Below are positions 49,738 to 59,321 of a DNA stretch of 64,000 nt, one piece after another. Position 1 is the stretch's first letter, and each line of letters starts with the position of its first letter. The stretch is from Lachnocurva sp029100405 (lineage in GTDB: Bacteria; Bacillota; Clostridia; Lachnospirales; Lachnospiraceae). The notes under the pieces are model-generated. The model was given only the letters and a program-made list of their open reading frames with translations. It was not told where the DNA came from and made no database searches. The DNA is taken from NCBI GenBank assembly GCA_046263755.1, contig JBJYZC010000005.1, forward strand, positions 1-64,000, written 5' to 3'. A program made the translations under genes and the position numbers.

Positions 49738-50587
49738 AGAGTCCTCTCCTCTGCCGTTTGGCTTCATACATAAGGATCCCGGCCGACATAGCGGCATTCA
49801 GAGATTCCAGCTTTCCTTCCATAGGAATCCGGATCTTCTGATCAGAGATTTCGGCGGTCTTTTCCTTCAGACCACGTCCCTCATTTCCAATCAGAAATCC
49901 GGTCGATCCCCGATAATCCGCGTCAAAGTAAGAGACGCTGCCGGGAAGCCAGGCCGCAAAGAGACGGACTCCTCTTTTTTTCAGGTTCAAGAGAAGCTCA
50001 TACCAGTTGTCTTCCGACTGGACTGCGATAAATGGCATACGGAAGAGACTTCCCATGGTCGAACGAACCACCTTGGGCTGGAAAGGATCCGTGCAGCCCG
50101 GTCCCAGAATCAGGCCATTTGCACCGGCCCCCTCTGCCGTTCGAAACATGGTTCCCAGATTTCCCGGATCCTGAATATCTTCCGGCAGGAGGAACATGGG
50201 ATGATCGCACGAAAACAGATCCTCGATCGAGTAGGATGGCATAGCCGTCACAGAGAGGATGCCCTGGGGATGCTCGGTATCCGCCATTTTCTGCATGACT
50301 TCATCCGAAACCAGAAAAAGGCTGCATTGGTCGATTTGCATATGGTCTTCATTTCTCAAATTTGAAAGATCCGCCCGGTCAGAAAAATATGCTGAGAGTT
50401 TCTCCATATGGCCCGGATTTCGATAGAAGGATTCGGAAATATAGAGCTCTTCCAGGAGTTCCCCGGGAGTCTCTAATACCATACGGATCCCTTCCGAGAC
50501 AAATGAAAGGCTGCTGTAACGGCATTTTTTCTTTTTTTCAAGCTGAATGATTTCCCGAACGCGGGCATTGGAAAGGCTTGTGATCAT
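49721..50587 (-). CDS. TrmH/SpoU family RNA 2'-O-methyltransferase
   Basis: This 288-residue enzyme has an N-terminal substrate-binding domain (SFVSEGIRMVLE) and a SPOUT domain with the three knot motifs PEDIQDPGNLGTMFRTAEGAGAN, GFLIGNEGRGL and IPMEGKLESLNAAMSAGILMYEA. It methylates a ribose in 23S rRNA or tRNA. ATG 50587 has AGGGGA upstream, in the tail of the pfkA terminator. Confidence 0.93.
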   Translation of the reverse strand: MITSLSNARVREIIQLEKKKKCRYSSLSFVSEGIRMVLETPGELLEELYISESFYRNPGHMEKLSAYFSDRADLSNLRNEDHMQIDQCSLFLVSDEVMQKMADTEHPQGILSVTAMPSYSIEDLFSCDHPMFLLPEDIQDPGNLGTMFRTAEGAGANGLILGPGCTDPFQPKVVRSTMGSLFRMPFIAVQSEDNWYELLLNLKKRGVRLFAAWLPGSVSYFDADYRGSTGFLIGNEGRGLKEKTAEISDQKIRIPMEGKLESLNAAMSAGILMYEAKRQRRGLYENLV

Positions 50588-50597
50588 ATTTTCCCCT

Positions 50598-50637
50598 AAA
50601 AAAGGACTGTGAAACCCAAAAGTTGTCACAGTCCTTC
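50598..50637 (-). terminator. Terminator after pfkA
   Basis: AAGGACTGTGA and TCACAGTCCTT form a perfect 11-bp stem followed by TTTTTTA on the minus strand. Its tail abuts the next gene's ribosome site. Confidence 0.9.
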
Positions 50638-50671
50638 AAAGTTCTCATTAAAATTTCAAGGAAGAAAATCC

Positions 50672-51649
50672 TTAGTTATTGGCCAGAGTTCTGCAGATAC
50701 CTACCTGGTATTCATCCATCTGCTTCTGCATTGCCAGAGCCTCATCCAGATCGGTGTCGACATATTCACCATGGCGATAACCGATAACTCTCTGCTCTTT
50801 TCCTGCGAGAAGAAGATCTACTGCCAGAGCACCCATCGTCGATGCATAGACACGATCACGGGCAGTCGGAGAACCGCCACGCTGCATATGACCCAGAATG
50901 GTAGCTCTTGTCTCGATACCGGTTGCAGCCTCGATCCTCTTTGCCATAGAAGAAGAATGTCCGATACCCTCAGCATTGATGATCAGATGATGCTGCTTAC
51001 CCTTCTTACGGCCTTCAATGATATGATTTACGATCTTCTGCTCATCATAGTCATAGCGCTCCGGAAGGAGGACATCTTCAGCACCGTTTGCAATACCGCA
51101 CCAAAGAGCGATATAACCGGCGCCACGTCCCATAACCTCAACAATCGAACATCTCTCATGAGAAGTCGAAGTATCACGAATCTTATCAATGGCTTCCATT
51201 GCAGTATTGACTGCAGTATCAAAGCCAATGGTATATTCGGTAGAAGCGACATCCAGGTCGATGGTACCCGGCATGGAAATGGTATTGATTCCATGATTCT
51301 TCAGGTTTCTTGCACCCTTGTAAGATCCGTCACCACCGATTACAACAACGGCATCCAGACCGTGCTTACGGCAGATGTCTGCGGCTTTCTGCTGATACTC
51401 TTCCTGAAGGAACTCCAGGCAGCGGGCAGTCTGCAGAATGGTACCGCCGCGGGAAATAATATCGGAAACACTGTGCTGATCCATGGGTGCCATTTCCTCT
51501 GCCAGAAGGCCGGCATATCCTCTGTGAATTCCATATACCTCAAGTCCCTTCGCAAGACCCTGCCTTACAACTGCACGGATCGCAGCATTCATTCCGGGAG
51601 CATCTCCACCGCTGGTCAGAACGCCAATACGCTTTACCTTATCTGCCAT
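50672..51649 (-). CDS. pfkA: 6-phosphofructokinase
   Basis: This 325-residue glycolytic enzyme has GVLTSGGDAPGMNAAIR, the ATP-site motif VVIGGDGSYKGA (Gly after the Asp, as in ATP-dependent forms) and the catalytic Asp in TIDLDVASTEYTIGFDTA. The last motif departs from the usual TIDNDIPGTD, with Asn replaced by Leu. ATG 51649 has GGAGGATATT upstream. It follows dnaE in a conserved pair. Confidence 0.95.
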   Translation of the reverse strand: MADKVKRIGVLTSGGDAPGMNAAIRAVVRQGLAKGLEVYGIHRGYAGLLAEEMAPMDQHSVSDIISRGGTILQTARCLEFLQEEYQQKAADICRKHGLDAVVVIGGDGSYKGARNLKNHGINTISMPGTIDLDVASTEYTIGFDTAVNTAMEAIDKIRDTSTSHERCSIVEVMGRGAGYIALWCGIANGAEDVLLPERYDYDEQKIVNHIIEGRKKGKQHHLIINAEGIGHSSSMAKRIEAATGIETRATILGHMQRGGSPTARDRVYASTMGALAVDLLLAGKEQRVIGYRHGEYVDTDLDEALAMQKQMDEYQVGICRTLANN

Positions 51650-51715
51650 AATATCCTCCAATCAAAATACCAATCAGATCAATTCATTTTCATTAAAATT
51701 CATTCGGGTATCATT

Positions 51716-54700
51716 CTAATACCCTTTCCTGCCAAATTCAACAGGCTTTTCAACGGTTTCTATGTTATTTTCACCGAATTTTTCCTTTAACTCTGCCAAA
51801 AGTCCCCTATCATCTCGGAAACGGTACCGGCCTCTATTTTGCAGAATATTTTTTCCCTTTGGCTGGTCAGCGAGATAAATCAGCAGGCGATCCTCTCCAT
51901 TCGGATCCTGGTGCAGCTGAAGGAGGTCCTGCTTTGCCGCCTCATAGTCTTTCGTATGATCAAATCGAAGCCAGACCTGGATGGGCAATTCATCAAAACC
52001 TCTTAACTCCTCTGCCAGAAGCTGGGAATCCGCATCATCTTTCGTGGAGACTTTTCCGTAAATATAGACCTTCCGGTCTCTTTCCAGGAGATAGCGCCAC
52101 TTTTCGAAAATACGAGGGAAGAGAGTCACTTCCACAGTCCCTGCCAGATCCTCGATCGTTACAAAGCCCATGAGCTGGCCTTTTTTTGTCGTGATGGTCT
52201 TCATTTCCGTAACCATGCCGCCAATCGTGACATACTGGCCGTCATGCAGGATCAGATCCTTGTCCTCCTGGCCGTCCTCCCGATGGAAGTCATAGGAATG
52301 AGCCGTCACCATCTTCTTCATCATCAAGAGATCGCTGTCCAAGGGATGTCCGCTGATATAGATGCCTAAGACCTCCTTCTCATTCTGCAGGAGGTCTGAC
52401 CGGTCATATTCCGGTACATCCGGCATAGCCTCCTCCGCTCTCTTTTGTTCGCTGGCACGGATATTGGCCTTTTCCTCTTCCGGTACAACATCCAGAAAGC
52501 TCATCTGCCCTTCGATCTCATTTTTATCCGCATGCTTTATGGAAGACAAAATGTCATCCACGATCCTGGAATAAGACATCATCATCTGACGGCGGTTTTT
52601 GGCCAGGCCATCCAGGGCTCCGGCCTTGATCAGATTTTCGATGGACCTCTTATTCACTTTTCCCTCGTCTTTTTTCATCATGCGTTCGAGGAAGTCATAG
52701 AGCGAAAGGAAGGGACCGTTTTCCTCCCGTTCGAGAAGAATGGCATCCACGACCTGGATCCCCATGCCCTTGACGGCATAGAGACCGTAACGGATCTTCT
52801 GATCCCTGGCAGAAAAGGTGCCTGTGCCCTCATTGACCGAAGGCGGGAGCACCCGGATCCCCATATCCCTGCAGACGGAAATATATTGCGTGATCTTCTC
52901 TGTCCGATCGACAAAGGATGTCATCAAAGCAGCCATGAATTCTGCCGGATAATAATGCTTGAAATAGGCAGTCTGGTAGGCAACCACTGCATAGCAGGCA
53001 GCATGGGACTTATTAAAAGCATAAGAGGCAAAATCCAGCATCTGATCGAAGATCTTGTTGGCGGCTTCCTCCGAGATCCCGTTTTTCACACAGCCCAGTA
53101 TGGACTTGTCGGGATCCTGTGGATCCGGTCTGCCATGAACGAAGACATCCCGGATCTTCACCATCTCATCCATATGCTTTTTGGCCATGGCCCGGCGGAC
53201 ATTATCGGCTTCTCCCAGGGAGAAGCCGGCCAGATCACGGACGATCTGCATGACCTGCTCCTGATAGACGATACAGCCATAGGTCGGCCGCAGGATCGGT
53301 TCCAGTTCCGGTGTGATATAGGTGATACTGTTCTTGTTTTCCTTGCCTCGGATATAATCTCCGATAAACTGCATGGGACCCGGCCGATAGAGGGAGATCC
53401 CGGCTGTGACCTCTTCCAGGCTCTGGGGCTTCAACTGCTTCATGAAGGACTTCATGCCGCCGGACTCCAGCTGGAAGATGCCCTCGGTATGACCGTTTCC
53501 CATTTCTTCAAAAACGCCCGGATCATCATAGGTAAAGCCGCTGATGTCAATATGCTTGCCATAATTTCTTTCCGCCATCATGTCAGCGTCTTTGATCACG
53601 GTCAATGTTCTTAAGCCGAGGAAGTCCATCTTCAAAAGGCCGAGCTCTTCATCGATCGTCATGGTATATTGCGTCACCAGCGGGCCATCCGGTTCGTTTC
53701 TCGAAACCGGGACGAATTCCGTCATGGGCTTCTGAGCGATAATGACACCGGATGCATGGGTAGAAGTATTGGCGGGAAGACCCTCCAGGGCTCTGGCCTT
53801 TTCCACCAGATCCCTGACTTTCGGATCATTTTCATAGAGATCCCTGAAATCCGGGCTCTCCTCCAGAGCCTTCTTCAAAGTGATCTTCGGCGTGGACGGA
53901 ATGGTCTTTGCGATCCGGTCTCTTTCTGCGTAAGGAACTCCCAGTGCCCGCCCGACGGCATGAATGGCATTTCTTGCAGCCAAGGTACCAAAGGTCACGA
54001 TCTGGGTCACGCAGTCCTTCCCGTATTTCTCGACTACATAATCAATGACATCCTGGCGGCGGACGTATTCAATATCCACATCAATATCGGGCATGGACTT
54101 TCTCTCTTTATTCAAAAACCGCTCAAAAAAGAGATCGAAACGCAAGGGGTCGATATCCGTGATCCCTGTCGTATAGCTGACCAGAGATCCGGCGGCAGAG
54201 CCTCGTCCGGGTCCGACTGCTATGCCATGTGTCCGGGCAAAATTAATGAAATCCCAGACGATCAGGAAATAATCTACAAAACCCATTTCATGAATCACGG
54301 AAAGCTCATAATCCAGCTGCTTTCTCGCTTTCAAAAACAGTTTTTCGTCCCCGCCATATCGTCTCTTTAAACCGTCCGAACAGAGTTTATTCAGATAGGT
54401 CCAGGCATCATAGCCTTCCGGCACCTGATAATGGGGCAGTTTTTCATCATGAAATGTAAAGCTTACGTCACAGCGGTCTGCGATCTTCTGTGTGTTTTCC
54501 AGGGCAGAAGGTGCAAAAGGAAAGAGCTCTCTCATTTCCTCTTCCGACTTGACATAGAACTGCCTGCCCGGATAACGGCGGCGATCCGTATCCGTGATCA
54601 GATGATTCCCCTGCATACAGAGAAGGATATCATGGGCATCGGCATCCTCTTCTCTTGTATAATGACAGTCATTGGTGGCCACCATGGGAATGCCGGTCTC

Positions 54701-55276
54701 TTCATGAAGACGGAGGACCCCCTGGATCAGGGTCTTGTCATCGGAAATGCCATGGTCCTGCATTTCCAGGAAATAGTTGTCCGGCCCGAAGATCCCCTGA
54801 TAGCGAAGAGCTGCTTTCTTCGCCTTTTCGTACTGGCCCTGGGTAATATTTCGTGCCACCTCTCCCGCAAGACAGGCAGACAGGCAGATAAGGCCTTCAT
54901 GATATTTCTCGAGAAGCAAATCATCAATTCTCGGCCGATAATAAAAACCATCGATGAAGCCCTGGGAAACAATCTTTACCAGATTCTGATAGCCATGATT
55001 GTTTTCCGCCAGAAGGATCAGATGGTAATATTTCTCTTCTTTATTTTTTTCCAGGCGGGAACAGGGTGCGACATAGACCTCACAGCCGATGATCGGTTTG
55101 ATTCCCTGCGCCTTACATTCCTTATAGAAATCGATGGTGCCATACATCACACCATGATCCGTTATCGCACAGGCCGTCTGCCCCAGTTCCTTGACCCGGC
55201 GGACATAGTCCGGGATCTTATTCGTTGCATCCTTCAGGCTGTATTCTGTATGAGAATGAAGATGCACAAAGCTCAT
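51716..55276 (-). CDS. dnaE: DNA polymerase III subunit alpha
   Basis: This 1186-residue replicative polymerase has an N-terminal PHP domain (VHLHSHTEYSLKDATNKIPDY), the polymerase motif SMPDIDVDIEYVRR with its catalytic Asp pair, the helix-hairpin-helix part (YGLYAVKGMGIQVVDAIL) and a C-terminal OB domain (YVTIGGMVTEMKTITTKKG). It is a DnaE-type rather than PolC-type enzyme. It overlaps the CPBP gene by four bases upstream and leads to pfkA. Confidence 0.97.
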   Translation of the reverse strand: MSFVHLHSHTEYSLKDATNKIPDYVRRVKELGQTACAITDHGVMYGTIDFYKECKAQGIKPIIGCEVYVAPCSRLEKNKEEKYYHLILLAENNHGYQNLVKIVSQGFIDGFYYRPRIDDLLLEKYHEGLICLSACLAGEVARNITQGQYEKAKKAALRYQGIFGPDNYFLEMQDHGISDDKTLIQGVLRLHEETGIPMVATNDCHYTREEDADAHDILLCMQGNHLITDTDRRRYPGRQFYVKSEEEMRELFPFAPSALENTQKIADRCDVSFTFHDEKLPHYQVPEGYDAWTYLNKLCSDGLKRRYGGDEKLFLKARKQLDYELSVIHEMGFVDYFLIVWDFINFARTHGIAVGPGRGSAAGSLVSYTTGITDIDPLRFDLFFERFLNKERKSMPDIDVDIEYVRRQDVIDYVVEKYGKDCVTQIVTFGTLAARNAIHAVGRALGVPYAERDRIAKTIPSTPKITLKKALEESPDFRDLYENDPKVRDLVEKARALEGLPANTSTHASGVIIAQKPMTEFVPVSRNEPDGPLVTQYTMTIDEELGLLKMDFLGLRTLTVIKDADMMAERNYGKHIDISGFTYDDPGVFEEMGNGHTEGIFQLESGGMKSFMKQLKPQSLEEVTAGISLYRPGPMQFIGDYIRGKENKNSITYITPELEPILRPTYGCIVYQEQVMQIVRDLAGFSLGEADNVRRAMAKKHMDEMVKIRDVFVHGRPDPQDPDKSILGCVKNGISEEAANKIFDQMLDFASYAFNKSHAACYAVVAYQTAYFKHYYPAEFMAALMTSFVDRTEKITQYISVCRDMGIRVLPPSVNEGTGTFSARDQKIRYGLYAVKGMGIQVVDAILLEREENGPFLSLYDFLERMMKKDEGKVNKRSIENLIKAGALDGLAKNRRQMMMSYSRIVDDILSSIKHADKNEIEGQMSFLDVVPEEEKANIRASEQKRAEEAMPDVPEYDRSDLLQNEKEVLGIYISGHPLDSDLLMMKKMVTAHSYDFHREDGQEDKDLILHDGQYVTIGGMVTEMKTITTKKGQLMGFVTIEDLAGTVEVTLFPRIFEKWRYLLERDRKVYIYGKVSTKDDADSQLLAEELRGFDELPIQVWLRFDHTKDYEAAKQDLLQLHQDPNGEDRLLIYLADQPKGKNILQNRGRYRFRDDRGLLAELKEKFGENNIETVEKPVEFGRKGY

Positions 55277-56130
55277 CGGCCGCCTGCCTTTCCGTCTTTT
55301 TCCATTCTCTTCTTCCCGCAGTTTTCAATCCATTTCATTCCGAGATAGCAGGCAGTCAGAGAAAGAAAGAGAACAATACAGAAACCGTAAGCATTGTTCG
55401 GCATCTTGAGATATTCCGAACAGAAAGCAGAGATTGCATTGAAAGTCATATGGGTCAGGATGGGAACAAGAATCGTATCTGTCTTCAGATAGAGCCAGCC
55501 CAGAATAAGACCCAGGGCAAAGGCATAGCTGAACTGAACAAAATTCATATGAACCAGACCGAAGAGAAGGGCCTGGATGAGATTTGCAGCCCAGAAGGGG
55601 AAGACCTTTCTTCCATAGTGCAAAGTCAGACCGCGGAAAGCCAGTTCCTCACAGATTGGGCCGAGACATGCCGCATAGACGATCGTTAACAGGCGAAAAG
55701 AGTCCAGGCCGGATGCTTCCATAAGCTTGTTATAGTCAGAAACGGTAGACGGGAAAGCAACTGCATCAATTGCGACGATATAATTGGCCAGATACTGGCA
55801 GCTAAGCGCAATCAGGACGACCCCGATCAGAAACAGAGGAGATAGTCCGCGTAAGCTTCTCTCTTCCTTTTTCGAATGCTTCCGGAAAAAGAAGAGGAAG
55901 AGACAGATACAGATCAGGGCATAGACCGAAGAAACCGCCATCAGAAAATCCGTATCGGTCAGTCCTTTTTTTATGGTGTTCAGTAAATCATCCAGACTGT
56001 CGAAAGTCCTGGACGCATAGAGAAACAGTGCATAGAAGACGCCCCCGATCATGGTGACAATACTTGTTACAAGTTCAATTGCAACAATGGGGAACAAAAT
56101 CTTCAGATAGTCGGATACTTTATACTTCAT
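55273..56130 (-). CDS. CPBP family intramembrane metalloprotease
   Basis: This 285-residue protein has about eight membrane helices. The Abi/CPBP motifs are CEELAFRGLTLHYGR (EExxxR), FGLVHMNFVQFSYA and PILTHMTFN, which carry the Glu and His metal ligands. Related proteins process prenylated proteins or bacteriocin-related peptides. It precedes dnaE with ATGA-type overlap. Upstream, at about 56158-56203, short GATATCGGT-like repeats occur. No substrate is evident. Confidence 0.9.
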   Translation of the reverse strand: MKYKVSDYLKILFPIVAIELVTSIVTMIGGVFYALFLYASRTFDSLDDLLNTIKKGLTDTDFLMAVSSVYALICICLFLFFFRKHSKKEERSLRGLSPLFLIGVVLIALSCQYLANYIVAIDAVAFPSTVSDYNKLMEASGLDSFRLLTIVYAACLGPICEELAFRGLTLHYGRKVFPFWAANLIQALLFGLVHMNFVQFSYAFALGLILGWLYLKTDTILVPILTHMTFNAISAFCSEYLKMPNNAYGFCIVLFLSLTACYLGMKWIENCGKKRMEKDGKAGGR

Positions 56131-56253
56131 AAGACTCCTTCTCTTGTTTCAATCTGGTGATATCGGTTGATATCGGTCTTGTGGTATCAGTCTTGTAATA
56201 TCGATGCCGCAAAAATGACATGAACCATCGCGCCTTTCGCCACTCCCTTAGGA

Positions 56254-57111
56254 TCACCGGGAAAGGAAGTCTAAGACCTCTGCCATTTTTTCTCTTCCAC
56301 CCTTCAAGCCTTCCTCGTAAAGCATCTGGTTCTTTATCGGATCCTTGGTATAAGTCGTCATCCGAATCTTACCGGACGGACAGAAGAGATAGGCTTTTCC
56401 TTCTCTTTCCAGGCGAAGCAGCTCTTCCTTCTCCCGGTTATATTCCTCATGCCGGTGATTCAGAAGATCTACTATTTTAGGGAATTTTCTCTTCAGTGCA
56501 GCTGTATAGGCCAGCCGATTTCCCTGCGGTTCCATGACAAAATCTCTCGGCTTCGACATCACGGCAACGATCCTGTCACAGCCGTCGGCCTCCATTTTCT
56601 CCACCGGGATCGAAGCACTGACACCGCCGTCAAAATAATAATGGCCATTGATCCGAATCGGCTTTGTGATCACAGGTAAGGCACAGGTTGCCATAATCGG
56701 CCTATAATCATGAGGTCCGCAATCCCTGGATGTAAAGTAATGCGGTTTTCCGGTCTTCCCATCTGTTGCCGGAAAATAGAACTCGGTCGGACTGGAAGTC
56801 CATTTCTCAAAATCCGCCGGATCCGTTCCGCCCTCTTCTGTCATTTCTCCGTAAATATAAGTCAGGCCGAAATAATTTCCGGTCTTTAGGAAGGACTTCA
56901 TCGAAATATAGCTGGGATCATCGACATAATCGACATAAAAGCGCCGGTTTCTGTCCCTCTGTCCGCCCAGGAAAGAAACAATATTGGCCGCACCGGCGGA
57001 AACTCCGATCGCATAATCAAAGTTCAAACCCTGATCCAGGAAGGCATCCAATACACCTGCGCTGTAGGCACATTTCATGCCACCTCCCTCAACAAATAAA
57101 GCCGTCTTCAT
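56254..57111 (-). CDS. Patatin-like phospholipase
   Basis: This 285-residue acyl hydrolase has oxyanion motif FVEGGGMKCAYSAG, nucleophile GVSAG and catalytic Asp in YYFDGGVSASIPVE, the Ser-Asp dyad of the RssA/YlbK branch. ATG 57111 has TGGAGG upstream; the longer frame reaching 57177 is not needed. It is cytoplasmic. Confidence 0.92.
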   Translation of the reverse strand: MKTALFVEGGGMKCAYSAGVLDAFLDQGLNFDYAIGVSAGAANIVSFLGGQRDRNRRFYVDYVDDPSYISMKSFLKTGNYFGLTYIYGEMTEEGGTDPADFEKWTSSPTEFYFPATDGKTGKPHYFTSRDCGPHDYRPIMATCALPVITKPIRINGHYYFDGGVSASIPVEKMEADGCDRIVAVMSKPRDFVMEPQGNRLAYTAALKRKFPKIVDLLNHRHEEYNREKEELLRLEREGKAYLFCPSGKIRMTTYTKDPIKNQMLYEEGLKGGREKMAEVLDFLSR

Positions 57112-57246
57112 TTCTTTTTCCTCCATTTTAACACATCTGTCCGATAAAAACATTTGTTTGGTTTGGTCTATATTCATTGATGTATCATTATAGCGGTTTT
57201 CACGCGACTGTGGGGCATTCTTTATACAATCCCAAAAAACTGTATA

Positions 57247-57275
57247 TTGAGGCAGACTTTCAATTCTCTTATCAT
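57247..57275 (+). promoter_or_regulatory. Promoter of the radical SAM gene
   Basis: TTGAGG at 57247-57252 and TATCAT at 57270-57275 are 17 bases apart. It yields a leader of about 150 bases. Confidence 0.65.
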
Positions 57276-57309
57276 CAATATTAAGTAGAAGGACTGGGCC
57301 TTAACTGCT

Positions 57310-57392
57310 TTATTTTGTATATTTCTTACAAAATAAAAGGGCTTTGTTCTCTTGCTTTACGGCTCGTACCGCATTTTACGGTACAGCCTATG
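57310..57392 (+). promoter_or_regulatory. Structured 5' leader of the radical SAM gene
   Basis: Two hairpins are visible. TTATTTTGTA and TACAAAATAA pair perfectly around seven bases at about 57310-57336. GGCT-GTACCG and CGGTAC-AGCC pair at about 57361-57391. The gene's ribosome site (AGGGTGAG) lies downstream and is not covered. Possible regulatory leader; no known riboswitch class was recognised. With the promoter, this accounts for 57112-57429. Confidence 0.45.
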
Positions 57393-57429
57393 TCACCAGA
57401 TACATGAACAAAGGATTAGGGTGAGTAAT

Positions 57430-58890
57430 ATGGAACAGCAAGAAGTACAAGAAGGAACTTTTGACAAGGCAAAACATGCTGCCGAGAGAAAAGCGTTCGA
57501 TGTTGCTATTACAGCAGCCTTGAAGCATATCGACAAGGACCGTGGCAAGGCAATGATCCAGATGGTCAATCTGGTAGAAAAGATCCTCGGTGATACATGG
57601 CCGGATCGTGCCTATGAGGCCCTGAGAAATGTATTCCGGGATCCGGATTCCAAGTGGATGAAATATACCAACGCCATGTTCGATGACATTGATCCGAAGC
57701 TAATCAAGATGGCAGCTTTGAATCTCGGCTATGAGGCAGGTTTCCGCGGATATAAGAGAACCAGAGAGCTTTCTGAGAAGTTGAATGCAAGCATTCCCTG
57801 GTCGATCCTGATCGACCCGACCTCCGCCTGCAACCTCCACTGTACCGGCTGCTGGGCTGCTGAATATGGTCATCAGATGAGCCTTACTTATGAGCAGCTC
57901 GATGATGTCATCACTCAGGGTGAGGCGCTTGGTATCTATTCCTGGCTCTACACCGGTGGTGAGCCTACCGTTCGTAAGAATGATCTCTTCAAACTCTGCG
58001 AGAAGCATCCGCACAGCAATTTCCAGTGCTTTACCAACGGAACCCTGATCGATGATGAGTTCTGTGAAAACATTCTTCGTGTCGGAAACTTCTTCCCCAA
58101 TATTTCTCTGGAAGGATTTGAAGATGCAAATGACGGCCGTCGTGGCGAGGGCGACTTCCAGTCCGTTATGGCAGCCATGGATCGTCTGAAGGCTCACAAG
58201 TGTCTCTTCGGTCTCTCCATCTGCTACACCAGAGCTAACTACAAGACTGTAACTTCGGATGAGTTCCTGGATATGGTCATCGAAAAGGGTGCTAAGTACA
58301 TCTGGTACTTCCATTATATGCCGGTTGGAAATGATGCTTCTACCGATCTCCTTCTGACTCCGGACGAGCGTGAATATATGTATCACAGAGTTCGTGAGAT
58401 CCGTGGTTTTGAAGGTGGTAAGCCTATCATGGCAATTGACTTCCAGAACGATGGTGAGTTCGTCGGCGGATGTGTTGCCGGAGGCCGTGAATACTGCCAC
58501 ATCAACCCCAATGGTGATGTAGAGCCCTGCGTATTCATCCACTACTCCAGTGCTAATATCAAGGATAAGAGTCTTCTGGAATGTCTGCAGCAGCCGATCT
58601 TCCAGAAATATCGGGAAGGACAGCCGTTCAACGAAAACCATCTTCGTCCTTGCCCTATGCTTGAGAATCCGGAAAAGCTGAGAGAGATCGTAGCAGAGAC
58701 CGGTGCAAAGTCTACTGATATGCAGTCACCGGAGAGTGTTGATGCTCTTTGTGGCAAGTGTGATCCTTATGCAGCAGAATGGGCTGACCGTGCTGCTAAG
58801 CTTTGGAAAGAAAGCCAGGAAGAGAAAGCAAAACGTGCCGCTGCTCCCCTCTCTGAAGCAGGAAAGGTTCGCGTAAGACCGGAAGCTTGA
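57430..58890 (+). CDS. Radical SAM protein with SPASM-like C-terminus
   Basis: This 486-residue protein has an unusual N-terminal helical domain of about 115 residues, then the radical SAM motif CNLHCTGCW with DPTSA before it, TGGEPTVRK, and a C-terminal region with cysteines in GGCVAGGREYCHINPNGDVEPCVF and MLENPEK...LCGKCDPYAAEW. That suggests extra iron-sulfur clusters. ATG 57430 has AGGGTGAG upstream. No peptide precursor gene is visible nearby, so it may not be a RiPP enzyme. The substrate is unknown. It is strongly biased in codon use, suggesting high expression. Confidence 0.85.
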   Translation: MEQQEVQEGTFDKAKHAAERKAFDVAITAALKHIDKDRGKAMIQMVNLVEKILGDTWPDRAYEALRNVFRDPDSKWMKYTNAMFDDIDPKLIKMAALNLGYEAGFRGYKRTRELSEKLNASIPWSILIDPTSACNLHCTGCWAAEYGHQMSLTYEQLDDVITQGEALGIYSWLYTGGEPTVRKNDLFKLCEKHPHSNFQCFTNGTLIDDEFCENILRVGNFFPNISLEGFEDANDGRRGEGDFQSVMAAMDRLKAHKCLFGLSICYTRANYKTVTSDEFLDMVIEKGAKYIWYFHYMPVGNDASTDLLLTPDEREYMYHRVREIRGFEGGKPIMAIDFQNDGEFVGGCVAGGREYCHINPNGDVEPCVFIHYSSANIKDKSLLECLQQPIFQKYREGQPFNENHLRPCPMLENPEKLREIVAETGAKSTDMQSPESVDALCGKCDPYAAEWADRAAKLWKESQEEKAKRAAAPLSEAGKVRVRPEA

Positions 58891-59028
58891 GCAATGAGCG
58901 ATTGATTTTTTGGCTTGAACAAGCCTGCTCCTAAAGCTTTATCCTGAGTAAGGTTTGCACAAGACCGCTGGTGAAAAGGAAGCGGTCTGCAAGTTCATTT
59001 TTGATCTGCAAGTTCATTTTTATAAAAG

Positions 59029-59063
59029 AACAGGGTGTATGGCATGCCATACACCCTGTTTTT
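59029..59063 (+). terminator. Terminator after the radical SAM gene
   Basis: AACAGGGTGTATGGC and GCCATACACCCTGTT form a perfect stem with almost no loop, followed by TTTTT. Upstream, AGACCGCT/AGCGGTCT (about 58960-58988) forms a smaller hairpin. Confidence 0.9.
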
Positions 59064-59077
59064 CTTATCGTATGATA

Positions 59078-59315
59078 TGATGATCGCCAAATATCGTAAT
59101 ACAGATCATTTTTCAAAATCGCGATAGTTGCACTCTGGAATGTGCCCCATTCTTAGGACATTTATCGTAAAATAAACCATTTTTCAAAAATCCGATAGTG
59201 AATCACGCCAATCCCTATCGTAAAATTCGAATCCCATTTATATTACGATATTTCTTGCTCCAGGCACCCGACAAACTATCATAAATTTCCATTCTCATTT
59301 CTATTACGATATTTG
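59078..59315. repeat. Cluster of ATATCGTAAT-type palindromic elements
   Basis: Four copies are visible: ATATCGTAAT...ATCGCGATAG at about 59090-59130, TATCGTAAAA...ATCCGATAGTG at 59163-59202, CTATCGTAAAAT...ATATTACGATAT at 59214-59251, and CTATCATAAATT...CTATTACGATAT at about 59274-59312. The last two repeat with a period of about 61, as in the 5388-5755 array. This fills the space between the radical SAM terminator and plsY, and accounts for 58891-59321. Confidence 0.88.
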
Positions 59316-59321
59316 TTGGAT

